Source of the DNA: an uncultured Lachnospiraceae bacterium
Lineage (GTDB): Bacteria; Bacillota; Clostridia; Lachnospirales; Lachnospiraceae
DNA: 64,000 nucleotides
NCBI GenBank assembly: GCA_902799015.1
Contig: CADBZI010000011.1
Span: 1-64,000, forward strand
Direction: 5' to 3'
The position numbers and the translations under genes are program-made. Positions within the stretch are counted from its first letter, which is position 1. Each line of letters begins with the position of its first letter. The notes under the pieces are model-generated. The model had not been told where the DNA came from. It saw only the letters and a list, made by a program, of their open reading frames with translations, and searched no databases. Positions 25,964 to 35,395 of the stretch are shown piece after piece.

Positions 25964-26056
25964 TCCTTTTTTTCTTTCCCACCGTCCTGAGAGGCGGGCC
26001 CCTCATTGAGGTTGTCTGTCCCTGTCTGCCCTGCTGTATCCCCTGTATCGAATGTC

Positions 26057-26093
26057 CCGCCTTTCACCGTCTGCAAAACAGACAGTCCGGCGG
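26057..26093 (-). other. Structured intercistronic region between cbiB and cobT
   Basis: The 159-base gap between cbiB (stop at 26123) and cobT (start at 25963) contains CCGCC (26057-26061)/GGCGG (26089-26093) enclosing GTCTG (26069-26073)/CAGAC (26079-26083). There is no T-tract and no recognisable B12-box. Function is unknown; it may be an mRNA processing or stability element. Confidence 0.35.
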
Positions 26094-26122
26094 CAATCCG
26101 TCAGGAAACCGTAAAGAGCTTC

Positions 26123-27205
26123 TCACCGGAGCAGGATCAGGAGCCGTATCCCGATCCCGGCTGCAAACACACAGCTTCCCGCGATCCACATCAGTCTGAC
26201 ACTGCGGGAGATATCCTCTGCTTCCACCGGCCGGTCGTTGTCTCCGATCCAGGGCTTTTGATGAAGCCTTCCAAAATAGGATGCGGGTCCCGCAAGGGCA
26301 ATATGCAGGGCTCCGGCACAGGCGGATTCCGTCTGTGCCGCATTCGGGCTTGCATGTTTCCTTCTGTCTCTTCGGAAGATCCTCCAGGCATTCGGCCCGT
26401 CCGAGGAAGGGTCCGCACATGCTGCCGCAATCCAGCCAAGCGCCGCGATCCGGCTTGGCAGATAATTCGCGATGTCATCGAGCTTTGCAGCCGCTGCGCC
26501 AAAATACAGATACCGGTCATTCCGGTATCCGATCATACTGTCCATGGTGTTAATGGCCTTATAAGCCAGCGCCAGCGGCGCTCCTCCGATCAGCATATAA
26601 AGAAGGGGCGCGATGACGCCGTCCGAGGAATTCTCCGCCACCGTCTCCACACAGGCTCTGATGATACCTGCCTCATCGAGACTGTCTGTATCCCGTCCGA
26701 CAATTCTCGCCACCTGCCTTCTTGCCGGATTCAGAGGATCCTCTTTCGGAGCAGCGCTGTCACCGGAGACAGAAGCCGGTGCATCTGCAGTTGGTGCATC
26801 CGTCCCTTCCGCGGTACGAATTGCATCCTTTCGTTTCAAAGCCGCCTTTACCGCCCGCGCCTCGTTTGCGAGCCCCCTGGCTGCAAGCGCCTGCGCACAC
26901 CAGATGCTCTCAACCGCAAAGAAAAGCGCCGGATGGATATGCCAGGACAGCATGCACACAGCACCGGTAAGCACAAAAACACAAGGCGGCAGAAGCGCCG
27001 CGAGAATCCGTCCGCCCGCAAGCTCGCCTTTTTCGCCTGCAGGGAATCTGCTCCGGAGAAAATGCTCCATCCGCCTGATGCAGCTTCCCATGATCACCAC
27101 CGGATGCGGAAGCTTCACAGGATCAGCGAAGATCAGATCCAAAACACAGCCGCATACGATGGCACCGGTCAGGAGCATGCTGTGAGACATCGCTTCGTGC
27201 AGCAT
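26123..27205 (-). CDS. cbiB: Adenosylcobinamide-phosphate synthase (CbiB/CobD type)
   Basis: An integral membrane enzyme of about 360 residues that attaches aminopropanol (or its phosphate) to adenosylcobyric acid. Signatures are DLIFADPVKLPHPVVIMGSC, CVETVAENSSDGVIAPLLY, YKAINTMDSMIGYRNDRY and KLDDIANYLPSR. A polar insertion of about 30 residues (after KAALKRKDAIR) separates two helices and is not typical. The ATG at 27205 overlaps the esterase stop by one base (TGATG). A TTG at 27208 has better spacing to GGAG and may be the true start. It heads the cobalamin gene run cbiB-cobT-cobU-cobS. Confidence 0.93.
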   Translation of the reverse strand: MLHEAMSHSMLLTGAIVCGCVLDLIFADPVKLPHPVVIMGSCIRRMEHFLRSRFPAGEKGELAGGRILAALLPPCVFVLTGAVCMLSWHIHPALFFAVESIWCAQALAARGLANEARAVKAALKRKDAIRTAEGTDAPTADAPASVSGDSAAPKEDPLNPARRQVARIVGRDTDSLDEAGIIRACVETVAENSSDGVIAPLLYMLIGGAPLALAYKAINTMDSMIGYRNDRYLYFGAAAAKLDDIANYLPSRIAALGWIAAACADPSSDGPNAWRIFRRDRRKHASPNAAQTESACAGALHIALAGPASYFGRLHQKPWIGDNDRPVEAEDISRSVRLMWIAGSCVFAAGIGIRLLILLR

Positions 27206-29391
27206 CAAGGTTCTGTCTCCGTGATCACATTTCCACTGCCGTCCACAGGCTCTGCGCTCTCCAGCAGATAAGCGAGTCCCTCCTTCAATCGCGGCAGATA
27301 GAAGGATGCGCTGTGCTCTCCGTTATCGATCTCGAACCGGAATGGAATCTGCAGTTCAAAAAGGTGTCTTCCCATCATGATGTGATCCAGATCAAAACTG
27401 TACATGTCGTGACTTCCACACAGGATGAAATGGCGGAATTGCCCAAGCGCATCCGCGTCCATCTCTAGGAAGGTCTTCCATGCACCTGTGAACCGCAGCG
27501 CGCCGTAAATGTCAAGAACGCCTCCGTACAGCTCCGGATGATTCAGCGCATTCAGATAAGCACCTCCGCCGCCCATGGATTCCCCGGCGAGGAATCGATA
27601 TTCTCTGCTGTCCACGGTCCGAAGTGTGCGGTCCACTTCCCGTACCAGGTCTTCATTGAGCATCTGTGCATAGGCACCTGACCACCAGCCGGCTTTCTGC
27701 GGATGTCCGTCTGACGGGAATATCATGATACACAGAGGAATCTCTCCTTCCGAGATCCCTTCGTCCAAAAGCCCGGGCACGCCGGCGATCTCAAAGGACT
27801 TTCCGGTAGAACCGTATCCATGCAGCATGTATACGACAGGATAGCGCAGATCCGACTCATAGTACCCTGCCGGGAGATATACCCCGTAAGAAATCTCCTG
27901 CCCTTTTAAAGCCTTTGAGGAAAAAGACGTCTGATAGTATCTTTCCTGACTTCTTTGCGGATCCTCCGCTGTCTCTTTCTTCGCTTCAATCTGAATCGGT
28001 CCCGCATACCATCCGCCTGCGCCGCTTCCGTTGCACACGCGCACGGCGATGGTATTGATGCCGGCATCCAGCAGATCATCCGGAATCTCATAGATTCTCT
28101 CCTCATCCCAGGGGTTGGTGCCGTCATAGCTTCCGCCCTCATCCGGAATTCCGGTCTGTCCGACGCGCGTGCCGTTGATGTAAACCTCATCCGCCTCATC
28201 CATCATGCCGGCATTGATCTGAAGCGAAGAGCGTTCAAACGCTTCCGGCACCTCAAACTCTCTCACATACCAGGCATAGCCGGTATAATAAGCATTCCCG
28301 TCCAGACACGCGGCAAAGTTCTCCGTCCACCAGTCCATCCCGGGCTGTACGACATCCCAGGTCCTCCAGTCGGCAGCCAGGATCTCTTCCACGTTTGAGG
28401 CATCCGTATCCGGATCCTGCTTCCGGATCGCGTCCGCCGTGTAAAAATACCAGTTTCCCATCAGGTCGATGCTGCGTTCTCCGCCTAAAAGGATCGTCTC
28501 TTTTGCGCGATACTCCGTCTCGGTCTCAGCAAGCGCCTCCTGTTTCGTATCGTCTGTGTAAAATGCGTCTGAGAATCCTTTCAGGGAGCGCTCCAGATGA
28601 TCGGTCCAGCTCCCATACTGTACCGAATCCTGTATTACATACTCAAAAACGGAATAGTCCCATGCCTGGGGACTGTCCGGATCATACAGACTGTCGCTCC
28701 GGTACAGAGACGCAAGATCGGCGGAGCCCTCCTTCTCCCAGGAAAGCGCATTTCCCCCGTCGCAGTCAAGATAGGTGTAATAGCCGCGCAGCCATTCGGT
28801 ATCCACACCGTAGGCAGCAATCTCCGGCTTCAGCATGCTGCAGACACTGCCATACTCCTTCAGAAAGGGGTTTTCCTTGGAGACAAAGTCTCCATCGTGG
28901 CTGGCAATTGCCCCAAAGCAGTCAGGCTTCTTCTGTATCTCCCCATTTGCAGCGCCATATCCAAGCAAAAAGGCAAGATACCCTCCTGTCTTTGTACCGA
29001 TGATCCCCCGGTGCGCGGCATCGGGAATCACGGAATACTCCTGCTGCATGGCCGCAATCATCGCATCCGTCTGCGCATCGAGCCGGGTTTTGTCCGAAAG
29101 CTCGACAAACGCGAAGATCATCTCCTCGATCTTCTGCTCTGCTTCCAGCGTTCGGATCGTGTCAATGGTCCCGTCCTCCAGATAATCCTGTGCGCTGTAT
29201 CCGTCCTGAGGCATAAAATAAACACAGGGATACTGCCGGCCGGAATCATAATCCCCCGGCAGCAGCACGTAGATCCTCTGCCCCTCCCCGCAGGTCAGCT
29301 CTGTCAGGCCATCCCCTTCTGCAAGGATGCGCGCAGGAAACAGCAGCATGCCAAACATCAGGATCACCCATAACCTGTTTCTTGTGCACAT
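27205..29391 (-). CDS. Exported two-domain esterase with a central sugar-binding-like domain
   Basis: A 728-residue secreted protein. Residues 1-25 form a signal peptide. Residues about 30-280 resemble an esterase D/feruloyl-esterase domain (YVLLPGDYDSGRQYPCVYFM), but the nucleophile elbow reads GTKTGG (132-137) with no Ser, so this domain is probably inactive. Residues about 300-475 form a jelly-roll galactose-binding-like domain (ADEVYINGTRVGQTG, GINTIAVRVCNG). Residues about 485-715 are a second esterase domain with GESMGG (603-608), an Asp in SHDMYSFDLDH and a His in GEHSASFY. Substrate is unknown; acetylated or feruloylated polysaccharide is plausible. Its stop overlaps the cbiB start, so it may be co-transcribed with B12 genes. 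Confidence 0.8.
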   Translation of the reverse strand: MCTRNRLWVILMFGMLLFPARILAEGDGLTELTCGEGQRIYVLLPGDYDSGRQYPCVYFMPQDGYSAQDYLEDGTIDTIRTLEAEQKIEEMIFAFVELSDKTRLDAQTDAMIAAMQQEYSVIPDAAHRGIIGTKTGGYLAFLLGYGAANGEIQKKPDCFGAIASHDGDFVSKENPFLKEYGSVCSMLKPEIAAYGVDTEWLRGYYTYLDCDGGNALSWEKEGSADLASLYRSDSLYDPDSPQAWDYSVFEYVIQDSVQYGSWTDHLERSLKGFSDAFYTDDTKQEALAETETEYRAKETILLGGERSIDLMGNWYFYTADAIRKQDPDTDASNVEEILAADWRTWDVVQPGMDWWTENFAACLDGNAYYTGYAWYVREFEVPEAFERSSLQINAGMMDEADEVYINGTRVGQTGIPDEGGSYDGTNPWDEERIYEIPDDLLDAGINTIAVRVCNGSGAGGWYAGPIQIEAKKETAEDPQRSQERYYQTSFSSKALKGQEISYGVYLPAGYYESDLRYPVVYMLHGYGSTGKSFEIAGVPGLLDEGISEGEIPLCIMIFPSDGHPQKAGWWSGAYAQMLNEDLVREVDRTLRTVDSREYRFLAGESMGGGGAYLNALNHPELYGGVLDIYGALRFTGAWKTFLEMDADALGQFRHFILCGSHDMYSFDLDHIMMGRHLFELQIPFRFEIDNGEHSASFYLPRLKEGLAYLLESAEPVDGSGNVITETEP

Positions 29392-29413
29392 TCTCTGTTT
29401 CCCCCGCTGATCT

Positions 29414-31294
29414 TTAAAACAGCTGATTGATGTATTCTGTCAGAGCTTCTCTGTTATAGAAGTTTTCCGGCTTTACAATCACACAATCCGGTTCCACTCC
29501 GGTATCCGTATTATAGTAGGAGCCATTCTTCAGGTAGGATATCCTTTTCGGCGAAGAAATATGGAACAAGGTTCCGTAAGCCGTAGTGATCGGAAGGACC
29601 GCGCAGCTTCCGCCTCCTGTTTTCCTGCCGATCAATGTGACACGTCCGGAGGACTGGAACACACTCGGAACCAGATTGCCGCAGGAGAAGCTGTAGGGGC
29701 CGATCAGGCAGAACAGCTTCTTGTCCCGGACGGTATCCTTTTCATCAAACACTCCGTCAAGATTGATGTCTGCCCGATAAGTGGCGGTTGAAGCCGCACC
29801 GGTCATTGCGCTTGTGGTAATCAGGGAAGCCTCTCCGAGAAACCATGCGCAGACAATGGCAGCAGCATCAACGGCACCGCCGCCGTTCAGGCTCAGATCA
29901 ATGACAACATTCTCAATCGGGCTGTTTTCCCTTGTAATCTGCTCATGCGCGTAGATCATCAATGCCGCAGTTTCCGCAGATTCGGAAGAAGGATCCGTTT
30001 CCACATCTACCTCCCCTGTGTAATAGGTATCCGCATTCACCTGCATGACAAAATGATCAAAGGTAATGTAGGCCGTATTCCCCACCTCTTCATATGCCTC
30101 GATTGCATGATCCGCGTTTTCTCTTGCCTGAAAGTACATGCTTCCGGTTTCATCGTCTCTGCGCGAGGACAGTCCTGTGCCGCCGATGGACTGCACTTCG
30201 TCAGTCAGATAGGACGAGAATAGGTATTCGGAATGCATGTCATCCAGATAATAATTGATGAAGTCCTCAAGTGCACCGTCCTTCACATTCGGATCTGTGC
30301 TCATCAGATCTTCCTTATAGCCGATTTCCGCAAAGAACCGGTCAAAGCTGGCGATATTATGGATGTCCTTCAGCCCATAAAGATAATCCAGTGCCAGACA
30401 CAGTTCACAATAGCTGTACCAGGCAAGTTCCTCACTCATCAAAGCACTCGGCGCGGAATAATAATAGGATTCTCCAAGCGGGGTAAAGGATTCGTTCCTG
30501 ACTCCCAGTGCATATTCATCTGCGCAGTAGACTGCTTTGGTATTAAAAAGAAAATGCTCTCCGCATACATTGCTGAGCAGAAAGTCTGACAGTGTCTGCA
30601 GCGGAAGCAGATAAAGCCCTTCTTCCTCATTCCAGTAAAGAGGAATCTGGTAAGCGGCCAGATCCAGCTCGATCTCTTTTCCATACCGGTCGAAAGAACC
30701 CTTTTCGATCCGCTCAAGCAGAATCGGATTCCCATCCTCGTCTATGTAAGTATCGGAAACGCTGTCCAGAAGAGAACTGTCTCTTTTGAGATGAATGAAC
30801 GCGTCATAATCCTCGAACGTGATCGTCTCCTTCTGGAAATCGATCAGCATGGAATATCCGCTCTCTCTGGTCACCATGGCAACATCGCCGTCCGTTTCCA
30901 ATGTCAGCTGATACTTGTTCCATTCTGAGCCAAACATGTCGTACATGATGTCAACCCAGTCGGAAAGATTGATATAAGGCAGGTCTTTGACATCATTGAT
31001 GAAATAAACCGGATAGGAGTATTCATTCTCTATGTCGTAGAAATAAAACGGCATGTCTTCTTTTGTGACAGACACACTGTCGCTGTTATTTTCGATCTCC
31101 GTTTCCATGCCGGCCGGATCTACCCCCGGAAGCATCTCCTCTGTAACCGGTTCTGTTTCTGATTCTATTTCCCCCAAAAACTCTGTCTCTTCCAGAGCCT
31201 CGGCAGATGCGGCAGCCGAACATGATCCGGCGGCCATTACAGCCGTCAATGCCATCGCCAGAATGCGCTGAAAAGTAATCCTTTGTTTTTTCAT
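29414..31294 (-). CDS. Exported S41 family (C-terminal processing-like) peptidase
   Basis: A 626-residue secreted protein with a signal peptide (1-31), an acidic disordered segment (about 35-75), a novel N-terminal region and a C-terminal S41 peptidase domain from about residue 400. The substrate-binding strand is VVIDLSLNGGGAVDA and the nucleophile Ser lies in GPYSFSCGNLVP (about residue 537). A Ca2+-binding EF-hand/dockerin-like loop (DINLDGVFDEKD, about 509-520) is inserted just before the nucleophile. No PDZ domain is obvious. GGAGG precedes the ATG. It is followed closely by the esterase gene, which suggests joint export of two surface hydrolases. Confidence 0.82.
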   Translation of the reverse strand: MKKQRITFQRILAMALTAVMAAGSCSAAASAEALEETEFLGEIESETEPVTEEMLPGVDPAGMETEIENNSDSVSVTKEDMPFYFYDIENEYSYPVYFINDVKDLPYINLSDWVDIMYDMFGSEWNKYQLTLETDGDVAMVTRESGYSMLIDFQKETITFEDYDAFIHLKRDSSLLDSVSDTYIDEDGNPILLERIEKGSFDRYGKEIELDLAAYQIPLYWNEEEGLYLLPLQTLSDFLLSNVCGEHFLFNTKAVYCADEYALGVRNESFTPLGESYYYSAPSALMSEELAWYSYCELCLALDYLYGLKDIHNIASFDRFFAEIGYKEDLMSTDPNVKDGALEDFINYYLDDMHSEYLFSSYLTDEVQSIGGTGLSSRRDDETGSMYFQARENADHAIEAYEEVGNTAYITFDHFVMQVNADTYYTGEVDVETDPSSESAETAALMIYAHEQITRENSPIENVVIDLSLNGGGAVDAAAIVCAWFLGEASLITTSAMTGAASTATYRADINLDGVFDEKDTVRDKKLFCLIGPYSFSCGNLVPSVFQSSGRVTLIGRKTGGGSCAVLPITTAYGTLFHISSPKRISYLKNGSYYNTDTGVEPDCVIVKPENFYNREALTEYINQLF

Positions 31295-31351
31295 TTGATT
31301 CCTCCAAAGAGCTGTGTCAAAGAGTAAAAGCAGGATCTTCTGACCCCTTGA

Positions 31352-32296
31352 TTATCCTATGATTAACCCGCCATGCTTCTGTGCCAGTGTGCGTACCTTC
31401 TCCCAGGACAGATCCGCTGTGGAGGCACCCAGGAATAAGGTGCTGTAGGAAGCCGCGCAGCAGGCCATCGCGCAGGCTTCTTTTTCAGAATATCCTTTCA
31501 CAATTCCCGTAAGGAAGGATGCCACAAAGCAGTCTCCCGCTCCTGTCGTATCCAGCGGATCTACCTTCATTGCGCTCACCCAGCCTGTGTAGGTTGATGC
31601 GTCCATGTAGATTCCGTCTCCGCCGCACTTGATGAGAACATTCTTCACACCCAGCTGCCGGAAGGCAGCTGCTGTCTGTTCCGGTGTGTCTGTACCGGTC
31701 AGCGCCTGTGCCTCGTACAGGCTGGGAAGAAAATAATCAATCTGCGGAAGCAGATGGCGGATTCCGTCGAGTCCCAGCTGGTATTTGTCATAGACCGTAT
31801 CCGCGAAGACCAGGATCCCTCTCTTTCTGGCACGGGCAAGATAGTCTTCCAGACCGTCCCGCTCCAGATTATCCAGTCCGTACAGGCTTGCAAGCGTAAT
31901 TGCCTGAACTCCCTCCGGAATCGGATCCGGGAGGTCTTCCATCCGGATCTCGCGCTCTACCCCGGTCGCTGAGAAGATTCTTCTCTCTCCATTGCGGTCG
32001 ACAAGAATCATGGAAGTTCCGGTTCTCGCGCCTTCCCGCACGCAGACCCGGGAGGTATCGATTCCCTGCTGCCTGAGGGTCCCTTTCAGCATCTGGCCGG
32101 TGCTGTCCGCCCCGACGCAGATCACCAGACCGCAGTCCATCCCGAGCCGTTTCAGGTAAACGCCCTGATTGACCGCATCCCCCCCGAGCTGGATTCCGAT
32201 CTCCTCGATGCTCTGTTTCTCCTGCCAATCGTCCTCTTTGCTGACAGGTCTGGCTGTGATATCGATCACCGCAAGTCCGATGCACAATACATTCAT
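31352..32296 (-). CDS. PfkB family carbohydrate kinase
   Basis: A 314-residue ribokinase-like sugar kinase. The N-terminal GG motif is IQLGGDAVNQGVYLKRLGMD and the C-terminal catalytic signature is DTTGAGDCFVASFL, with the base Asp and the anion hole. Substrate is not evident; ribokinase, fructokinase or 2-keto-3-deoxygluconate kinase-like roles are possible. Two in-frame ATGs follow AGGAGG; the one at 32296 (MNVLCIGLAVID) has proper spacing, while the one at 32302 is only two bases from the site. It lies 31 bases after the HMA protein gene, at the end of the iron-uptake set. Confidence 0.88.
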   Translation of the reverse strand: MNVLCIGLAVIDITARPVSKEDDWQEKQSIEEIGIQLGGDAVNQGVYLKRLGMDCGLVICVGADSTGQMLKGTLRQQGIDTSRVCVREGARTGTSMILVDRNGERRIFSATGVEREIRMEDLPDPIPEGVQAITLASLYGLDNLERDGLEDYLARARKRGILVFADTVYDKYQLGLDGIRHLLPQIDYFLPSLYEAQALTGTDTPEQTAAAFRQLGVKNVLIKCGGDGIYMDASTYTGWVSAMKVDPLDTTGAGDCFVASFLTGIVKGYSEKEACAMACCAASYSTLFLGASTADLSWEKVRTLAQKHGGLIIG

Positions 32297-32327
32297 TTCC
32301 ATTTCCTCCTGAATCTGTGGCAGCTTC

Positions 32328-32741
32328 TCAGAATTGCTTCTTTTCCTGAACAGGCTCCCGAAGCACAGCGGCATGAAATGCGCCGACTCCGTAACCTGCC
32401 TGATGAACCGTGCTGCGGATGACGGATTCCTCAACCGGCTCTTTTGAGCGGATCAAAGCTTTCTTTGTGTCAATCCTGACCTCCGCCCACACGCCGTCCA
32501 AAGCATTCAGTGCATTTTCCACTTTTGCGGCACACCTGTCACAGGTCATCAGCGTAATCTCCGCCTCAGCCCGATAGGGATAGTGCGCTTTGTTGCGGTC
32601 AGCGCTGCCGGTTCTTTTCACGCCCTGCTGTATAGGGCCGCAGCAGGCACTTCCTTCCTTTGCGCGGCGCCAGGTCCGGAATACCGCATATCCCGCAAGC
32701 GCGGCCAGCAGCGCAATCAACACCATATTCGTCAGGTTCAT
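32328..32741 (-). CDS. Membrane-anchored heavy-metal-associated (HMA) domain protein
   Basis: A 137-residue protein with one N-terminal transmembrane helix (NMVLIALLAALAGYAVF), a CCGP motif just after it, and a C-terminal HMA fold with the metal site TCDRCAAKVENALN. The remaining pattern (VRIDTKKALIRS, STVHQAGYGV) fits a ferredoxin-like metal-binding domain. The gene overlaps the FeoB-associated gene by four bases and so is part of the Feo operon. In many bacteria such domains carry Cu+ or Zn2+; linkage to iron uptake here is notable, and its ligand is unknown. Confidence 0.8.
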   Translation of the reverse strand: MNLTNMVLIALLAALAGYAVFRTWRRAKEGSACCGPIQQGVKRTGSADRNKAHYPYRAEAEITLMTCDRCAAKVENALNALDGVWAEVRIDTKKALIRSKEPVEESVIRSTVHQAGYGVGAFHAAVLREPVQEKKQF

Positions 32742-32923
32742 CCGCGCTCCTTTCCGGTTCCGTCCGGCGTCTTTTTTTCAAGGACAGACTGTGCGCAGGA
32801 GGAACAGTCTCCCCCGCAGCCCAGACAGCTTCTGCCCTTTTTCCGGTTTGACACAATGATCCACACCGCCGCTGTGAATGCGGCCAAAAGAAGAACAATC
32901 AAGATAAGATCAATCAGATGCAA
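32738..32923 (-). CDS. FeoB-associated Cys-rich membrane protein
   Basis: A 61-residue protein with one transmembrane helix (LIDLILIVLLLAAFTAAVWI) and a cysteine cluster, CLGCGGDCSSC, on its cytoplasmic side. This is the small protein commonly found next to FeoB in Firmicutes. It lies 29 bases after feoAB and overlaps the HMA gene. Its exact function is unknown; a role in iron handling or in FeoB assembly is usually proposed. Confidence 0.9.
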   Translation of the reverse strand: MHLIDLILIVLLLAAFTAAVWIIVSNRKKGRSCLGCGGDCSSCAQSVLEKKTPDGTGKERG

Positions 32924-32952
32924 TTGCTTCTATCCTTTCCGGAAACATGTTT

Positions 32953-35307
32953 TCAAAGAATGATGGTCAGCAGCAGGTGGAACACAAAGGTAATGACCCA
33001 GGCGATGACGCACTGTCCCACAGCAACACCAATTGCCCAGAGATTGCCCATCTCCCGCCGGATCGAGGCGATGGCGGCAACGCAAGGCGTATACAGAAGG
33101 CAGAAGACGAGGAGTCCGGCCGCCTGTACACTGCTCATGACAACCGCTGCTCCCTGCCCGGGCCCAAAGAGCACTCTCAGGACGGATACCACACTTTCCT
33201 TGGCCATGAAGCCTGAGATCAGCGAGGTTACAATCCTCCAATCTCCCAGTCCGATCGGGCGCATGACAGGTACCAGAAGACCGGAAATCGCTGCCATGAT
33301 GCTGTCCGCGGAATCCTCCACCAGGGACAGACTCAGGTTGAAGCTCTTCAGGAACCAGACGATCACCGTGGCAATCAGAATCACAGAGAAAGCCTTCTGC
33401 AGAAAGTCCTTCGCTTTTTCCCACATCAGCTGCAGCGTAGACCGGACACTGGGCAGCCTGTAATTGGGAAGCTCCATGACAAAGGGAACCGCTTCTCCTT
33501 TGAACAGTACACCTTTGTACAGGCAGGCAAACAGGATGCCGCACACAATTCCCAGCAGATAGAGACCGATCATGATCGGTCCGCCCTTTCCCGGGAAAAA
33601 TACGCTGACAAAGAACCCATAGATCGGCAGCTTTGCTGTGCAGCTCATAAATGGCGTCAGGAGAATCGTCATCTTTCTGTCCCTGTCGCTGGGCAGCGTC
33701 CGCGTCGACATCACCGCGGGTACGGAGCAGCCGAAACCGATCAGCAGCGGGACAATACTCCTTCCCGAAAGGCCGATCCGCCGCAAAAGCCGATCCATAA
33801 AAAATGCGACACGCGCGATGTATCCGCTGTCCTCCAGCATGGACAGGAAGAAGAACATGACGACGACAATCGGCAGGAAGCTCAGGACGCTTCCGACCCC
33901 CTCGAAGATCCCCTTTATGATCAGACTGTGCAGCACCGGATTGGCGCCTCCCGCAGTCAGGGCGGCATCCACATAGTCCGTCAGAGCGCCGACCCCTGCC
34001 TCCATCAGCTTCTGAAGCCACGCCCCGATCACATTAAAAGTCAGATAGAACACACATCCCATGATCAGGATAAAGAAGGGAAGCGCCGTCCATTTTCCGG
34101 TCAGGACACGGTCGATCTTCTCAGACCGGATCCGCTCTTTGCTCTCGCCCGGTTCGATCACGCTTTCCTCGCAGACCTTTTCAATGAAGGCAAAGCGCAT
34201 ATCCGCAATCGCCGCGCTCCGGTCCAGGCCGCGCTCACTTTCCATCTGCAGCGTGATATGCTCCAGCGTCTCCAGCTCGTTCTGATCCAGCTGGAGCTGT
34301 TCCAGGATCATCGGATCCCCCTCCATCACCTTCGTTGCGGCAAACCGGAGCGGAAGGCCTGCCATCACGGCATGGTCCTCAATGAGGCTCTCCACAGCGT
34401 GAAGGCTCCGGTGAACGGCTCCTCCGTTTTCATCCGGCAGACAATAATCCTGTCTTGCAGGCTTCTCCCGGTATTTTGCGATGTGAATCGCATGATCGAC
34501 CAGCTCCGCCACGCCTTCATTTTTCGCCGCTGAGATCGGAACAACCGGCGTCTGGATCAGATTCTCCATCGCGTTGATATCGACAGATCCGCCGTTCTGG
34601 GTCATCTCATCCATCATGTTCAGGGCAACCACCACCGGAACATCCATCTCCAGCAGCTGCATCGTCAGATACAGATTCCTCTTGATGTTTGTCACGTCCA
34701 CAATATTGATGACCGCATCCGGCTTGTCCTGAAGGACAAAGTTTCTCGATACTATCTCCTCACTGGAGTAGGGGGACATGGAATAGATTCCGGGAAGGTC
34801 CGTGATCCTTGTGTTCGCATGGCCGCGGATCGCCCCGTCTTTCCGGTCCACCGTAACACCGGGAAAGTTGCCGACGTGCTGATTCGCCCCGGTCAGCTGA
34901 TTGAACAGCGTTGTCTTTCCGCTGTTCTGGTTGCCCACCAGCGCAAAAGTCAGAATATGATCATCCGGATATGGCTTCTCTTCACTTTTTTCGTGATGGA
35001 TTCCAGGTTCTCCGATGAATGGGTGCGGAACCTTCTTTCCCCGCCCTGCCGACGGAGTCTTCCTGGTCTCCTGTGTTCTGGTAACCTTGATTCTTTCGGC
35101 GTCCGCGAGCCGTAATGTCAGCTCATATCCGTGGATCCTGAGTTCCATCGGGTCTCCCAGCGGCGCCAGCTTGATCAGTGTCACCTCTGCTCCGGGAATC
35201 ACACCCATATCCAGAAAATGCTGCCGCAGCGCGCCTTCTCCTCCAACAGACTCGATCCGGGCACTTTCTCCCGGTTTCAGGTCCTTCAATGTCATAGCCT
35301 GCGTCAT
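32953..35307 (-). CDS. feoB: FeoA-FeoB fusion, ferrous iron transporter
   Basis: A 784-residue protein. An N-terminal FeoA SH3-like domain (about 5-75: SARIESVGGEGALRQHFLDM) is joined by a polar linker to the FeoB GTPase (G1 GNQNSGKTTLFN near 125, G3 DLPGIYSM, G4 NMMDE) and a membrane domain from about residue 390. The Gate motifs are SGRSIVPLLIGFGCSVPAVM and SRTL-like/FMSCTAKLPIYGFF. It imports Fe2+. The ATG at 35307 follows AAGGAA; 59 earlier in-frame residues look like trmK shadow. FeoA and FeoB are usually separate genes in many bacteria, and the fusion removes one step of complex assembly. Confidence 0.95.
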   Translation of the reverse strand: MTQAMTLKDLKPGESARIESVGGEGALRQHFLDMGVIPGAEVTLIKLAPLGDPMELRIHGYELTLRLADAERIKVTRTQETRKTPSAGRGKKVPHPFIGEPGIHHEKSEEKPYPDDHILTFALVGNQNSGKTTLFNQLTGANQHVGNFPGVTVDRKDGAIRGHANTRITDLPGIYSMSPYSSEEIVSRNFVLQDKPDAVINIVDVTNIKRNLYLTMQLLEMDVPVVVALNMMDEMTQNGGSVDINAMENLIQTPVVPISAAKNEGVAELVDHAIHIAKYREKPARQDYCLPDENGGAVHRSLHAVESLIEDHAVMAGLPLRFAATKVMEGDPMILEQLQLDQNELETLEHITLQMESERGLDRSAAIADMRFAFIEKVCEESVIEPGESKERIRSEKIDRVLTGKWTALPFFILIMGCVFYLTFNVIGAWLQKLMEAGVGALTDYVDAALTAGGANPVLHSLIIKGIFEGVGSVLSFLPIVVVMFFFLSMLEDSGYIARVAFFMDRLLRRIGLSGRSIVPLLIGFGCSVPAVMSTRTLPSDRDRKMTILLTPFMSCTAKLPIYGFFVSVFFPGKGGPIMIGLYLLGIVCGILFACLYKGVLFKGEAVPFVMELPNYRLPSVRSTLQLMWEKAKDFLQKAFSVILIATVIVWFLKSFNLSLSLVEDSADSIMAAISGLLVPVMRPIGLGDWRIVTSLISGFMAKESVVSVLRVLFGPGQGAAVVMSSVQAAGLLVFCLLYTPCVAAIASIRREMGNLWAIGVAVGQCVIAWVITFVFHLLLTIIL

Positions 35308-35395
35308 TGATTGGTTCCTTCTTTCCGTCAGTGTTCTCTTTTGCGTTTCCTGATGCTTCCTGTCAGCTGCCGGGCTTTCGTTTCCGCCTCCGCCC

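Noticed and set aside
25964..26122. Possible cobalamin riboswitch between cbiB and cobT
   Set aside because: No GCCACTG-type B12 box or conserved core; only a small nested hairpin is present.
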